This document shows, piece after piece, positions 1-7,905 of a DNA stretch of 64,000 bases. The position numbers and the translations under genes were made by a program. The notes under the pieces are model-generated. The model saw only the letters and a list, made by a program, of their open reading frames with translations. It ran no database searches and had not been told where the DNA came from. Source of the DNA: UBA12077 sp963665525. GTDB lineage: Bacteria > Bacteroidota > Bacteroidia > Bacteroidales > UBA12077. The stretch is from contig OY762280.1 of the NCBI GenBank assembly GCA_963665525.1, positions 2,728,001-2,792,000 on the forward strand, given 5' to 3'. Within the stretch, counting starts at the first letter, position 1. Every line of letters begins with the position of its first letter.

Positions 1-1781
1 AAATATGAAAACATTCTTTCCTTAGTGGCAGCTTCTGCACTTTCAAAACCAAAACTTTTCATTGCTTTTTCGTTAATAATAAAGGCACTCTCGTCGGTTG
101 CATAATCGCGCGAGAAATTTCTTCCTGCAAGTAGTTTTAATCCATATGAATCCAGAAAATCATAATCGATTTCATTTAAATAGCAAAACTGTAATTCATC
201 GTCTGAAGCACCATATGGTTTAAACCAGGTTTGTCCTAACCATTTGCTGCCCGGAACTAAAGATGAAGCAGTTATACTTCTGATAGCAGTGTATTGAACT
301 AAGTCTTCTTTAAAAGACTCCAATTTATTAACATAAGTCGAATCGATGGAAACAGGAGCCTGCAGAATTAAAGTATTTTCAATATCCACATTTAAATCCT
401 GGCTTTGCATATATCTAATCTGCTTATATACTGTAAAAGTACCTGTCATTATTGCTAATAATGCAGCAAACTGAACAACAACCAATACCTTACGCAAAAT
501 TACTCCTGATTTACTAGTGCCAAACTTTCCTTTAATAACCGATAATGGAACAAACGATGAAAGAACAAACGAAGGATATAATCCTGATAAAAATGCACTC
601 AAAATAAACAATACAAGGATACCTGCTATAAATCCCGGATCATGTAAAAATGTTAAAGATGCAGGAATTCCTGTAAGCTGAAAATATAATGGGCGAACTA
701 AAACAATAATTATCCCGGCAACCATAATTGCCAATAAATTTATTAATGCTGATTCAGTTAAAAACTGGATAATGAGTTGTCGTCGATGTCCTCCAATAAC
801 TTTTCTCATTCCTACTTCGCGAGCACGCTCCAATGATCGTGATGTAGATAGATTAATGTAATTAACCAATGCAATAATTAAAATAATAATAGCAATCAAC
901 ATAAAGAAATGAATGGTTTTTGCGTTTCCGTTAACTTCTGCTTCATTGTCTTTATGGGAATATAAATGAATATCTGCGATTTTCTGGATTTCAAACTCGA
1001 GAATAGTATTAATTTGCCTTAGCTCCTCTCCTCCTACATATTTATCAACAAAAGCTGGGAATTTTTCTCTCAAATCATTCAAATCAGTCCCCGGGCGTAA
1101 CTTATAAAAAGTATAACCATGATACATTCTAAAATCGTTTTCGGCCCGATCAACACCTAAGAGTGTGTGAAAAGATGCATGCGATAAGGCAAAATCAAAC
1201 TTTATATGCGAATTATGTGGAATATCTTCAAAAACTCCCGTAATAGTATAATATTGATCATTACATCTTTTAATTGTTTTTCCAATAGGATCATCATTCC
1301 CAAAATATTTCTCAGCTGTTGATTCAGAAATAGCAGCAGTAAAAGGTTTGCTCAAAACAGTTATAGGATCTCCTTTAATAAGCTTATATGAAAAGATTGT
1401 AAATAAAGTAGAATCGGCATATACAATACCGCTTTCTTTAAAATATTTATCTTCATAATTAACCAATGATTCTCGATACATTGGAACAATTCGAACATAA
1501 TCCAGCACCTCGGGAAACTCTTCTTTCATTCTTGAGGCAACACCAGAGTATGTTCTGACTGAATTGAATGCTCTTTTACCATCTTTTATCTTAGAATAAC
1601 TTAAACGAACAATATTTTCATAATCGTGATGAAAAGTATCGTAACTGAATTCAAATTTTACATATTGAAGAATCAAAAGAAAAAGAGCCATCCCTAATCC
1701 CAGTCCAAAAATATTGATAAAACTAAATAATACATTTTTAGTTAAATTTCTATAAGCAGTTTTAAAGTAGTTTAATAGCAT
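1..1781 (-). CDS. FtsX/MacB-type ABC transporter permease (C-terminus cut by window edge)
   Basis: This is the permease subunit of a MacB/FtsX-family ABC exporter in the inner membrane. About 593 codons are open from the ATG at 1779-1781 to base 1, so the stop lies outside the window; the family is usually about 780-810 residues in Bacteroidota. Residues about 18-41 form the first membrane helix (LFSFINIFGLGLGMALFLLI). A large periplasmic core follows. The FtsX signature helix comes next, with the motif SLERAREVGMRKVIGGHRRQ. A second N-terminal-like helix pair begins the second half. The partner ATPase is not in the window. The substrate cannot be told from sequence. Confidence 0.9.
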   Translation of the reverse strand, partial: MLLNYFKTAYRNLTKNVLFSFINIFGLGLGMALFLLILQYVKFEFSYDTFHHDYENIVRLSYSKIKDGKRAFNSVRTYSGVASRMKEEFPEVLDYVRIVPMYRESLVNYEDKYFKESGIVYADSTLFTIFSYKLIKGDPITVLSKPFTAAISESTAEKYFGNDDPIGKTIKRCNDQYYTITGVFEDIPHNSHIKFDFALSHASFHTLLGVDRAENDFRMYHGYTFYKLRPGTDLNDLREKFPAFVDKYVGGEELRQINTILEFEIQKIADIHLYSHKDNEAEVNGNAKTIHFFMLIAIIILIIALVNYINLSTSRSLERAREVGMRKVIGGHRRQLIIQFLTESALINLLAIMVAGIIIVLVRPLYFQLTGIPASLTFLHDPGFIAGILVLFILSAFLSGLYPSFVLSSFVPLSVIKGKFGTSKSGVILRKVLVVVQFAALLAIMTGTFTVYKQIRYMQSQDLNVDIENTLILQAPVSIDSTYVNKLESFKEDLVQYTAIRSITASSLVPGSKWLGQTWFKPYGASDDELQFCYLNEIDYDFLDSYGLKLLAGRNFSRDYATDESAFIINEKAMKSFGFESAEAATKERMFSY

Positions 1782-1818
1782 AATTGTAATTTATTAACCG
1801 TAATAGATTTTAGATATC

Positions 1819-1839
1819 TTTAAACCTGATAGGTTTAAA
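1819..1839. promoter_or_regulatory. Inverted repeat upstream of the permease gene, putative operator
   Basis: Two perfect 9-bp arms (TTTAAACCT and AGGTTTAAA) are separated by GAT. The element begins 38 bp upstream of the permease start, where a regulator could act on the minus-strand promoter. No regulator is assigned. A chance palindrome in AT-rich DNA is possible, though the GC-containing core makes it less likely. Confidence 0.35.
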
Positions 1840-2076
1840 TCAAACACCTAATTAATAAGCTCCTATTTAAGTTCAAGATTATTAGCAAGCCATTCTAATC
1901 ATTATAACTGTACTAACTATTAAACTAAAAACAAACAAGAAATTTTATTGCTGAATGATATCAGATGAAATAAGCAGAAACCTAAATCAGGACTTCAAAA
2001 AAAACAATGAGAACTGAAGTAAGATTAACAATATTTTTATAAATTTGTTATACTTAAAGAATTAGGAAGTAAAATT

Positions 2077-2244
2077 ATGCTCATAATCCTATTAATATTA
2101 TATTCTTTTATTGAAGATTTATTTCAGAAGCTTTGGAATTTTATTCCTAGAACACAAGTTGAAATAAAAAAACAAATTACTATTGATCAATCAATAATAG
2201 AAATATTTTTAGGAAGCAACATTTCTTATTCTTCGATACAATAA
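2077..2244 (+). CDS. Possible 55-residue small protein
   Basis: An ATG at 2077, preceded by a purine-rich AGGAAGT at 2064-2070, opens a 55-codon frame ending at TAA 2242-2244. The product would start with a short hydrophobic stretch (MLIILLILYSFIEDLFQKLW) followed by a polar, isoleucine-rich tail. I recognise no family. It is the only open frame of note in this gap and could be a chance ORF or a remnant. Confidence 0.22.
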   Translation: MLIILLILYSFIEDLFQKLWNFIPRTQVEIKKQITIDQSIIEIFLGSNISYSSIQ

Positions 2245-2283
2245 GCTAAACACTTAACAAACTAAATAAATTCTTAAAACAAA

Positions 2284-2302
2284 AGCCTGCAAAATGCAGG
2301 CT
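2284..2302 (-). terminator. Rho-independent terminator of the DUF4395 gene
   Basis: A perfect 8-bp stem (AGCCTGCA/TGCAGGCT) with a 3-base loop is followed on the minus strand by TTTGTTTT. It lies 22 bp after the stop of the minus-strand gene at 2324. Confidence 0.8.
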
Positions 2303-2323
2303 CTTATTTTATTCTAATTATAT

Positions 2324-2992
2324 CTAGTTTGCTTTCGCCGATTTTATCATTTCGAATAATTCTTGTGGGCTAGCGCTCAAGATATCATTTAATAAAAATA
2401 CAGCAGCAATAATAAATGCCACAAAAGCTAAAACAATAAAAAAGTGTATCCACGAGGTTTTCTGAATTTCGTGTCTGGATTTGATATCACAAACTTCGCC
2501 TGGACAATATTGTGCTTTTCCTCCATGATACCATTTATATGCAAGACATCCTAAACAAATTCCAAAGGCCGATTCGAAAAACAAAAATATTAAACAAAAT
2601 AAACAAATAAGTCCGGTAATAATGCTATAGGTGTTCATGATAACCATTAAAACCAGCATAATAAGCGCTAAACCAATACCAATAATCCATGCTACTCGCT
2701 TTTGTGCTGCTCCTACATATTCGGGGGTTTGTCTTCGAACAATCCAACGCCCTAAAATTAAGCTTGGTGAAAATTTAGGATTAATAAATACCCGAATAAT
2801 AAAATCCGATAAAAATATGATTACAAAATATTTAATAGGTACAAAATTTCCTTCGCCAGCCATTAGAATTGCAATAAATGCAAATAAAAATAAAATCCCT
2901 GCTGTAGCACGAATTTCACGTTCGTTTAAAACAGGAATGGTATACCCTTCTACATATTCACCAAACTGAACTATTTTGTTTTCTTTATTCAT
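2324..2992 (-). CDS. DUF4395 family membrane protein
   Basis: A 222-residue integral membrane protein. It has hydrophobic segments at about 29-46, 52-68, 100-120, 122-150 and 183-204. The DUF4395 pattern is clear: an N-terminal polar stretch ending in NEREIRATAGI, a loop with NPKFSPSLILGRWIVRR, and a helix with FGICLGC. Extra cysteines occur in YCPGEVC near residues 161-168. Function is unknown; family members are often found near thioredoxin-like or sulfur-transfer genes. It is transcribed alone, divergently from the AraC-type regulator, and ends at a clear terminator. The shared intergenic region holds a 28-bp palindrome next to its putative promoter, so the neighbouring regulator may control it (inference). 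Confidence 0.85.
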   Translation of the reverse strand: MNKENKIVQFGEYVEGYTIPVLNEREIRATAGILFLFAFIAILMAGEGNFVPIKYFVIIFLSDFIIRVFINPKFSPSLILGRWIVRRQTPEYVGAAQKRVAWIIGIGLALIMLVLMVIMNTYSIITGLICLFCLIFLFFESAFGICLGCLAYKWYHGGKAQYCPGEVCDIKSRHEIQKTSWIHFFIVLAFVAFIIAAVFLLNDILSASPQELFEMIKSAKAN

Positions 2993-3023
2993 ACATTAGG
3001 TTTTAAGTTAAGATGTATTTATC

Positions 3024-3044
3024 AAACTCCTAAATCAGGAGTTT
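3024..3044. promoter_or_regulatory. Inverted repeat in the DUF4395 gene leader
   Basis: Arms AAACTCCT and AGGAGTTT with a 5-base loop (AAATC) lie 32-52 bp upstream of the DUF4395 start. They fall downstream of its putative -7 element, so the repeat would form a hairpin in the 5' leader or serve as a protein site. Confidence 0.3.
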
Positions 3045-3074
3045 AAGATTTTATTATCTTTAAAAATGATTAAA

Positions 3075-3082
3075 CAAATTTA
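3075..3082 (-). promoter_or_regulatory. Putative -7 promoter element of the DUF4395 gene
   Basis: On the minus strand this reads TAAATTTG, a match to the Bacteroidota -7 consensus TAnnTTTG. It is about 83 bp upstream of the start codon. No clear -33 TTTG is seen. Such octamers also occur by chance in AT-rich DNA. Confidence 0.35.
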
Positions 3083-3093
3083 AATGATCTATG

Positions 3094-3121
3094 AATAACA
3101 TGATGTTAACATCATGTTATT
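3094..3121. promoter_or_regulatory. Perfect 28-bp palindrome, putative operator
   Basis: The 14-bp half-site AATAACATGATGTT is followed directly by its exact reverse complement with no spacer. It lies between two divergent genes, so it cannot be a terminator of either. On the minus strand it would cover roughly the -20 to -45 region relative to the -7 element at 3075-3082. It also lies 95 bp before the preferred start of the AraC-type gene. Confidence 0.55.
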
Positions 3122-3216
3122 TTTAATTCTTGTTCAAACATATTTATCTGACTTTCATTTTTCTGTGTATATTTATTACGAAATTATCTACTGACATTCT
3201 AAAAAAAACCAACCCC

Positions 3217-4368
3217 ATGATAGCAATAAGTGGAATAGGTATTATTACAGCTTTAATTTATTTTGTATATCTAATATATAAAACACAAAAATCTTTTTCG
3301 GATAGAATCTTAATGGTTTGGATGCTTGTATTTTCCTCCCACTTAACACTTCCTTTAATGATAGCACTTGGGAATCAGTTCTTTATTGACAAGGTTGATG
3401 GTTTAGATATTGGATTATACACTTTACACATCACTTTTCTTTATTACTACTCATCTAGCATAACAAATCATATAAAAAAGTTTCTCTTCAAACATTTACT
3501 TTATTTAATTCCTACTGCATTAATCTATATTATTCAAAATGCTATTGATACCAATATTCAATATCTAAAAGATTTGATTGAAGCATATTTTTATAATAAT
3601 GAATGGTTATTTCACTTATCTGGTGTTGTTACACTCAACATGGTATTTTGTGTTTATTTTGCTGATAAGATATTTAGATTATTATCGGAACATAGAAAAA
3701 ATGTAAAAAATAATTTTTCATATAATAAAAACGTTGATTTACAATGGTTGAAAAATATGAATATTGCCGCTTTAATTATGACAGTAATGACTGTTTTTTT
3801 TCTTTTTGGAATTTTAAAAGGAATTCTAAGTGGACAATTATTAAATAATATCTATTTTTCACTTATTAGTATTTTTGCAATCTCCTTGGGATATTGGGGA
3901 TTAAAGCAAAAAAGAATTTTTTCATTTGTACAACCAAAAGGCAAATTATCCGAAAGTGAAATTCATGAAGAGAATCAACAAATACAAAAAAGAAGTAACC
4001 CTATATATGATTTTAATCCGTCAGCTACTAAGGATATTGAGACACTTTTAAACTTTATGAAAGAAGAAAAACCATATCTCGATTCAGATCTAAATATTGG
4101 AATTTTAGCAAATAAACTTAATTTACATTCGCATCAACTTTCAAAATATATTAATAACTATTTCAATAAAAACTTTTTTGAGTTTATTAATGATTATCGA
4201 ATTGATGAGTTTAAAAAGTTAATTGCGAATCCAAAAAATAAAAATTACTCAATTATTGGAATTGCATTTGATGCAGGATTTTGTTCTAAAGCAACATTTA
4301 ATCGCATTTTTAAAAATGCTACAGGTACAACACCTTCTCAATACAGAAAAAAAATAATCGAAAAGTAG
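3217..4368 (+). CDS. Membrane-anchored AraC-family transcriptional regulator
   Basis: The N-terminal half carries several membrane helices (first at about 1-19, starting MIAISGIGIITALIYFVYL). The C-terminal ~110 residues are an AraC-type double helix-turn-helix, with LNIGILANKLNLHSHQLSKY as helix-turn-helix 1 and IIGIAFDAGFCSKATFNRIF as helix-turn-helix 2, ending TGTTPSQYRKK. This membrane-sensor/AraC layout is common in Bacteroidota and suggests direct sensing of a membrane or extracellular signal. The start is uncertain. The frame extends to a TTG at 3130 (412 residues), but homologues of this type begin just before the first helix, so I prefer ATG 3217 (383 residues). The palindrome at 3094-3121 is a candidate autoregulatory site. 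Confidence 0.88.
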   Translation: MIAISGIGIITALIYFVYLIYKTQKSFSDRILMVWMLVFSSHLTLPLMIALGNQFFIDKVDGLDIGLYTLHITFLYYYSSSITNHIKKFLFKHLLYLIPTALIYIIQNAIDTNIQYLKDLIEAYFYNNEWLFHLSGVVTLNMVFCVYFADKIFRLLSEHRKNVKNNFSYNKNVDLQWLKNMNIAALIMTVMTVFFLFGILKGILSGQLLNNIYFSLISIFAISLGYWGLKQKRIFSFVQPKGKLSESEIHEENQQIQKRSNPIYDFNPSATKDIETLLNFMKEEKPYLDSDLNIGILANKLNLHSHQLSKYINNYFNKNFFEFINDYRIDEFKKLIANPKNKNYSIIGIAFDAGFCSKATFNRIFKNATGTTPSQYRKKIIEK

Positions 4369-4373
4369 TTAAT

Positions 4374-4574
4374 CTACTTTTTAGCAAACTTAACTTCCTT
4401 ATTTTCTATCATTTGTTGAAGCTGAGATAACAATGCCTTTTCCTGGGGATCAATATGTCCATCTTCCATCGAAATATCTATAATTTCGTCATATTCTTCA
4501 GGAGTTATAATAAGGTCTTCAATGGCTTTATTTATAACCTGGCGTAATCGTTCACCACTTTCACTAAGTGCCAT
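4374..4574 (-). CDS. Small conserved hypothetical protein
   Basis: A 66-residue acidic, helical protein. It contains PEEYDEIIDISMEDGHIDPQ, which resembles the EF-hand-like/TerB-like acidic repeat pattern of small bacterial proteins (weak resemblance, not a firm assignment). It has no signal peptide or membrane segment. It lies 5 bp beyond the end of the convergent AraC gene and 73 bp downstream of the DEAD-box gene on the same strand, so it may be transcribed with that gene. Function unknown. Confidence 0.65.
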   Translation of the reverse strand: MALSESGERLRQVINKAIEDLIITPEEYDEIIDISMEDGHIDPQEKALLSQLQQMIENKEVKFAKK

Positions 4575-4647
4575 AATCTTATTTTTTAAAACTAAGGGTA
4601 AGTTAATAAAAATCGTATTGGTTTTCCACTTTTACTGCTTCAAAAAT

Positions 4648-5859
4648 TTACTTTCTTTTAGGTTTTCTTTTTCCTTTATATCTTGTTTTCTTATTCATTT
4701 TTTCCGGCTTTGGATTCCAAACCGGGCTTTCACCAATATCTGCTGGTGTTGGAAGTTTTATAATTTCACGCTCAATTAACTTTTCAATTCGATCAAACTT
4801 AAGCATATCCTCCTGATTTATGAGAGTTAAGGCTACTCCTGTTGTCTTAGCCCTGGCTGTACGACCAACACGATGCACATAGTCTTCAGCATCTTGCGGT
4901 ATATCATAATTAATAACCAGGTTAATATCTTTAATATCTATTCCACGACTAATAACGTCTGTAGCAACTAAAACCCTTGTCTTTTTAGATCTAAATCGAG
5001 ACAATACCTCTTCCCTCTCATGTTGCTCTAAATCTGATGATATTCCTTCAATAGAAAAATCGTGTCCTCTTAAACCACGAACAATTTCAGATACTTTGCT
5101 TTTTGTTGAAGTAAAAATCAAAATACTATCATACTCTGGTTTGTTAGCTATCAGGTACTTTATTACATCTGTTTTATGCTCATCGAAAACTAAATAAGAA
5201 GCCTGTAAAATTCCTTCGGCAGGTTTTGAAAGTTCTATACTGATTTCTTTTGGATTCTTTAATATCTGACTTGCCAAGGTTCTTATTTTAGGAGGCATCG
5301 TAGCACTAAACATTAGTGTTTGCCTTTTTTTAGGAATAAAAGAAATAATTCTTTGAATATCATCATAAAATCCCATATCCAGCATCTTATCAGCTTCATC
5401 CAGAATTAAATGTTTAATCTGATCAAACTTAACATATCCCATTTTTAAATGAGATATTAATTTGCCTGGTGTGGCAACTATTATTTCGGCATTTCCTAAA
5501 AGCGCTTTTCGCTCTACCTCAAAATCGCTTCCATCTCCACCACCATAAACAGCGCAAGAACTAACCGGGACAAAATACGAAAAACCCTGAATTTGTTGAT
5601 CTAACTGTAAAGCTAGTTCTCGTGTTGGTACAATAATTAATGTATGTACAGAAGAGGTTTCTATCGTACTCAAATCATTTAGTATAGGAAGTATAAAGGC
5701 TGCCGATTTTCCTGTTCCTGTTTGAGCGCAAGCAATTAAATCATTACGACTCATTATTTGAGGAATAGCTCTTTGTTGTATCGGAGTAGCCTCATCAAAC
5801 CCCATGTATGAAATGGCTTCCATTAAAGAACTGTTCAACTTAAATTCCGAAAATTTCAT
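4648..5859 (-). CDS. DEAD-box ATP-dependent RNA helicase (RhlE-like)
   Basis: A 403-residue helicase core with a short basic tail. Motifs in order: Q motif (GFDEATPIQQRAIP, about 20-33), Walker A AQTGTGKS (about 44-51), PTRELA, GG, TPGKL, DEAD, SAT, then in the second RecA-like domain ATDVISRGIDI and HRVGRTAR. The C-terminus (KKTRYKGKRKPKRK) is a typical RNA-binding basic tail. Such helicases unwind structured RNA in ribosome assembly and mRNA decay, and are often cold-induced. It is divergent from a cold-shock protein gene, which fits that role. A promoter match with both elements is seen upstream. Confidence 0.95.
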   Translation of the reverse strand: MKFSEFKLNSSLMEAISYMGFDEATPIQQRAIPQIMSRNDLIACAQTGTGKSAAFILPILNDLSTIETSSVHTLIIVPTRELALQLDQQIQGFSYFVPVSSCAVYGGGDGSDFEVERKALLGNAEIIVATPGKLISHLKMGYVKFDQIKHLILDEADKMLDMGFYDDIQRIISFIPKKRQTLMFSATMPPKIRTLASQILKNPKEISIELSKPAEGILQASYLVFDEHKTDVIKYLIANKPEYDSILIFTSTKSKVSEIVRGLRGHDFSIEGISSDLEQHEREEVLSRFRSKKTRVLVATDVISRGIDIKDINLVINYDIPQDAEDYVHRVGRTARAKTTGVALTLINQEDMLKFDRIEKLIEREIIKLPTPADIGESPVWNPKPEKMNKKTRYKGKRKPKRK

Positions 5860-5885
5860 TCCGTATAATTAAATAAAATAAAACG

Positions 5886-5919
5886 CAAAGATAAAGTATT
5901 TAGAAAATTTTACATCAAA
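5886..5919 (-). promoter_or_regulatory. Promoter of the DEAD-box helicase gene
   Basis: On the minus strand a -33-like TTTG (5916-5919) and a -7 element TATCTTTG (5886-5893) are separated by 22 bp, matching the Bacteroidota sigma-A pattern. The predicted transcript start is about 20 nt before the start codon. Confidence 0.5.
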
Positions 5920-6032
5920 AAAATAAGCTTCTGAATCTTTCTGATAATCTTACATCTAGCACAAATAAAAAAATAAATCAATAAAAAAGTAAAAAAAAAC
6001 CTAAATTCCTGCTCGATAATAAGATATAATAC

Positions 6033-6040
6033 TACTTTTG
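6033..6040 (+). promoter_or_regulatory. -7 promoter element of the cold-shock gene
   Basis: TACTTTTG matches TAnnTTTG and lies 27 bp before the ATG at 6068. The same octamer occurs upstream of the second cold-shock-domain gene (7795-7802). Confidence 0.5.
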
Positions 6041-6067
6041 CAGCTCAAACATTTTTAATTTTTTATA

Positions 6068-6259
6068 ATGAATAAAGGTACAGTAAAATTTTTCAATGAA
6101 ACTAAAGGTTATGGTTTCATTAAAGAAGAAGAAACAAACAAAGAACATTTTGTGCACGTTTCAGGATTAATCGACGAAGTAAACGAAGGTGACGAAGTAG
6201 AATTCGAACTTCAAGAAGGTAAAAAAGGATTAAATGCAGTAAATGTTAAATTAGTTTAA
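6068..6259 (+). CDS. Cold-shock protein (CspA family)
   Basis: A 63-residue single cold-shock domain. The RNP1 motif is KGYGFIKEE (about 15-23) and the RNP2 motif is EHFVHVSGL (about 26-34); the start MNKGTVKFFNETKGYGF is classical. The protein binds single-stranded RNA/DNA and acts as an RNA chaperone. It is monocistronic, with a -7 promoter element 27 bp upstream and a strong terminator 33 bp downstream. It lies head-to-head with an RhlE-like helicase, a likely functional partner in resolving RNA structure. Confidence 0.96.
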   Translation: MNKGTVKFFNETKGYGFIKEEETNKEHFVHVSGLIDEVNEGDEVEFELQEGKKGLNAVNVKLV

Positions 6260-6291
6260 TATATACAATTTTAACTTTATCTTATACTTGT

Positions 6292-6316
6292 AAAGCCTGT
6301 CTTTGAGACAGGCTTT
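6292..6316 (+). terminator. Rho-independent terminator of the cold-shock gene
   Basis: A perfect 10-bp stem (AAAGCCTGTC/GACAGGCTTT) with loop TTTGA is followed by CTTGATTTTAT. Confidence 0.85.
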
Positions 6317-6348
6317 CTTGATTTTATACTACAAATCAAACTATTTTA

Positions 6349-6356
6349 TACCTTTG
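6349..6356 (+). promoter_or_regulatory. -7 element directly before the cvfB-like gene
   Basis: TACCTTTG fits TAnnTTTG and ends only 5 nt before the ATG at 6362. If used, the transcript would be leaderless or nearly so. The preceding gene ends in a terminator, so a promoter is needed between 6317 and 6361. Confidence 0.45.
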
Positions 6357-6361
6357 TTCAT

Positions 6362-7198
6362 ATGGAAATTGGAAAAACAATAAAACTTACAGCATCCAGA
6401 TCAACAGATAATGGATTTTATCTGGCTGATAAAAATAACAACGAAGTTTTATTACCTAAAACTTATGTTAGCGATGATTTAGAAATAGGTGATCTGATAG
6501 AAGTATTCATATATAAAGATTCTGAAGATCGTCTGGTAGCAACTACCTTAAAACCATATATTCAGTTCGAAGAATTTGCTTATTTGCAGGTTAAAGATGT
6601 CAACAAGTATGGTGCTTTTATGGATTGGGGACTCCCGAAAGATTTAATGGTTCCGTATGCAGAACAAATTGAAAAAATGGAGGTAGGCAAATGGTATCTG
6701 GTTTTTTTGTTAGAAGATGAAGACACTGAACGTTTAATAGGAACCTGCAATGTAAACTCCTTTGTTTTTTACGATGACATTGATGTTAAAAAAGGAGACG
6801 AAGTCGACCTTTTATTATTCGATAGGAATGAATTAGGGATGAGTGCTATCGTAAATAATTTATACCGAGGATTGATTTTTGAAACGGACATACATAAAGA
6901 AATAAAACCCGGTGATAAAATAAAAGGCTTTGTCAAACAAGTTCGCAATGATGGTAAAATTGACCTTGTACTAGAACCTGAAGGATATGAAAATAGTATT
7001 GATAAGAACTCGAATCTCTTGCTTAATACATTGAAACAAAATAATGGATTTCTTAATTTAAGTGACAAAAGCTCTCCAGACCAAATTAAAAAGATACTTG
7101 GTTTAAGTAAAAAAGCGTTTAAAAAGGCCCTTGGAAACCTATACAAACAAAAGAAAGTTGAAATTACCGATACTGGAATTAAAATCATTCATGAATAA
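6362..7198 (+). CDS. cvfB: CvfB-like S1 RNA-binding protein
   Basis: A 278-residue protein with the CvfB architecture: N-terminal OB/S1-like domain (about 1-65), a central S1 domain (about 70-135, with VKDVNKYGAFMDWGLPKDLMVP), a third S1-like domain (about 150-215, with PGDKIKGFVKQVRNDGKIDL), and a C-terminal winged-helix domain (about 220-278, with ALGNLYKQKKVEITDTGI). CvfB proteins bind RNA and affect virulence gene expression in Gram-positives; in Bacteroidota the role is undefined. The 3' end overlaps the next gene by 8 bp, indicating translational coupling. Confidence 0.9.
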   Translation: MEIGKTIKLTASRSTDNGFYLADKNNNEVLLPKTYVSDDLEIGDLIEVFIYKDSEDRLVATTLKPYIQFEEFAYLQVKDVNKYGAFMDWGLPKDLMVPYAEQIEKMEVGKWYLVFLLEDEDTERLIGTCNVNSFVFYDDIDVKKGDEVDLLLFDRNELGMSAIVNNLYRGLIFETDIHKEIKPGDKIKGFVKQVRNDGKIDLVLEPEGYENSIDKNSNLLLNTLKQNNGFLNLSDKSSPDQIKKILGLSKKAFKKALGNLYKQKKVEITDTGIKIIHE

Positions 7199-7757
7199 AC
7201 AGATTAACTATAGGGTGTTTGAAAAATTTCCAGAGATCGAAAGTAATCGTTTATATTTTAGGGAATTTAATGTGGATGATGCTCCTGATTTATTTGAAAT
7301 TCGTTCAAGTCAAGAAATTATGAAATACATGGATTCATATGTTCATCAGAATATTCAAGATACATATGAACTAATAGAAAGTGTACATAAATCATTTAAG
7401 GAAAAGAAAGGCATTAATTGGGCAATTATTGAAAAATCAAGTAAGCAGTTAATTGGATACTTTGGTTACTGGAGACTTATTCCTGAGCATTGCCGTGCCG
7501 AAATAGGATATGCCTTAAAAACCGAATGTTGGGGCAAAGGATACATGAAAGAAACCCTGAATAAACTCGTTCATTTTGGGTTTAAAGATTTACAGCTACA
7601 TAGCATAGAAGCTAATTGTAATCCTAAAAACATAAACTCAATCCGTTTATTAACAAACTTTGGATTTAAACAAGAAGCAAATTTCCGCGAAAACTATTAC
7701 TATAATGGACAGTTCATTGATAGTATGATCTTTTGTTTACTTGAATCTGATGTATAA
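7191..7757 (+). CDS. GNAT family N-acetyltransferase (RimJ/RimL-like)
   Basis: A 188-residue acetyltransferase of the ribosomal-protein type. The conserved core is seen as RLYFREFNVDDAPDLFEIRS, IGYFGYWRL, AEIGYALKTECWGKGYMKET (acetyl-CoA loop WGKGYM) and NINSIRLLTNFGFKQEANFRE. I chose the ATG at 7191, which overlaps the cvfB-like stop by 8 bp; an upstream start at 7131 would run deep inside the preceding gene. It likely acetylates an N-terminal or side-chain amine of a protein; the substrate is unknown. Co-transcribed with the cvfB-like gene. Confidence 0.9.
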   Translation: MNKQINYRVFEKFPEIESNRLYFREFNVDDAPDLFEIRSSQEIMKYMDSYVHQNIQDTYELIESVHKSFKEKKGINWAIIEKSSKQLIGYFGYWRLIPEHCRAEIGYALKTECWGKGYMKETLNKLVHFGFKDLQLHSIEANCNPKNINSIRLLTNFGFKQEANFRENYYYNGQFIDSMIFCLLESDV

Positions 7758-7769
7758 ATAATGAATAAA

Positions 7770-7802
7770 TTGAATGAAGCCGAAAATAAATGTGTACTTT
7801 TG
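7770..7802 (+). promoter_or_regulatory. Promoter of the second cold-shock-domain gene
   Basis: A TTG at 7770-7772 and the -7 octamer TACTTTTG at 7795-7802 are 22 bp apart. The leader to the ATG at 7906 would be about 98 nt, long for this window and reminiscent of the long leaders of cold-shock mRNAs. Confidence 0.45.
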
Positions 7803-7905
7803 TATTATTATCGATTTGAGAGTTTGGCTTTATTTACTAATCCTCTAACTAGTTTATCAATGCTCTCTTTTTTAAATCTAATATTAACAAAGGACATACT
7901 AATTT

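Larger units (their letters stand above)
1782..2323. other. Intergenic stretch between permease and DUF4395 gene
   Basis: These 542 AT-rich bases carry no recognised gene. What can be seen is an inverted repeat just upstream of the permease (1819-1839), one 55-codon open frame (2077-2244), and a terminator hairpin at 2284-2302 belonging to the gene on the right. No tRNA-like or riboswitch-like structure was recognised. Confidence 0.6.

Noticed and set aside
2631..2969. 112-codon plus-strand frame opposite the DUF4395 gene
   Set aside because: It lies wholly antisense to a clear membrane-protein gene, with no recognisable motif; a shadow frame.
3130..3216. Upstream TTG start for the AraC-type regulator
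   Set aside because: The extra 29 residues are not expected before the first helix, and the ATG at 3217 matches the usual start of this membrane-AraC type.
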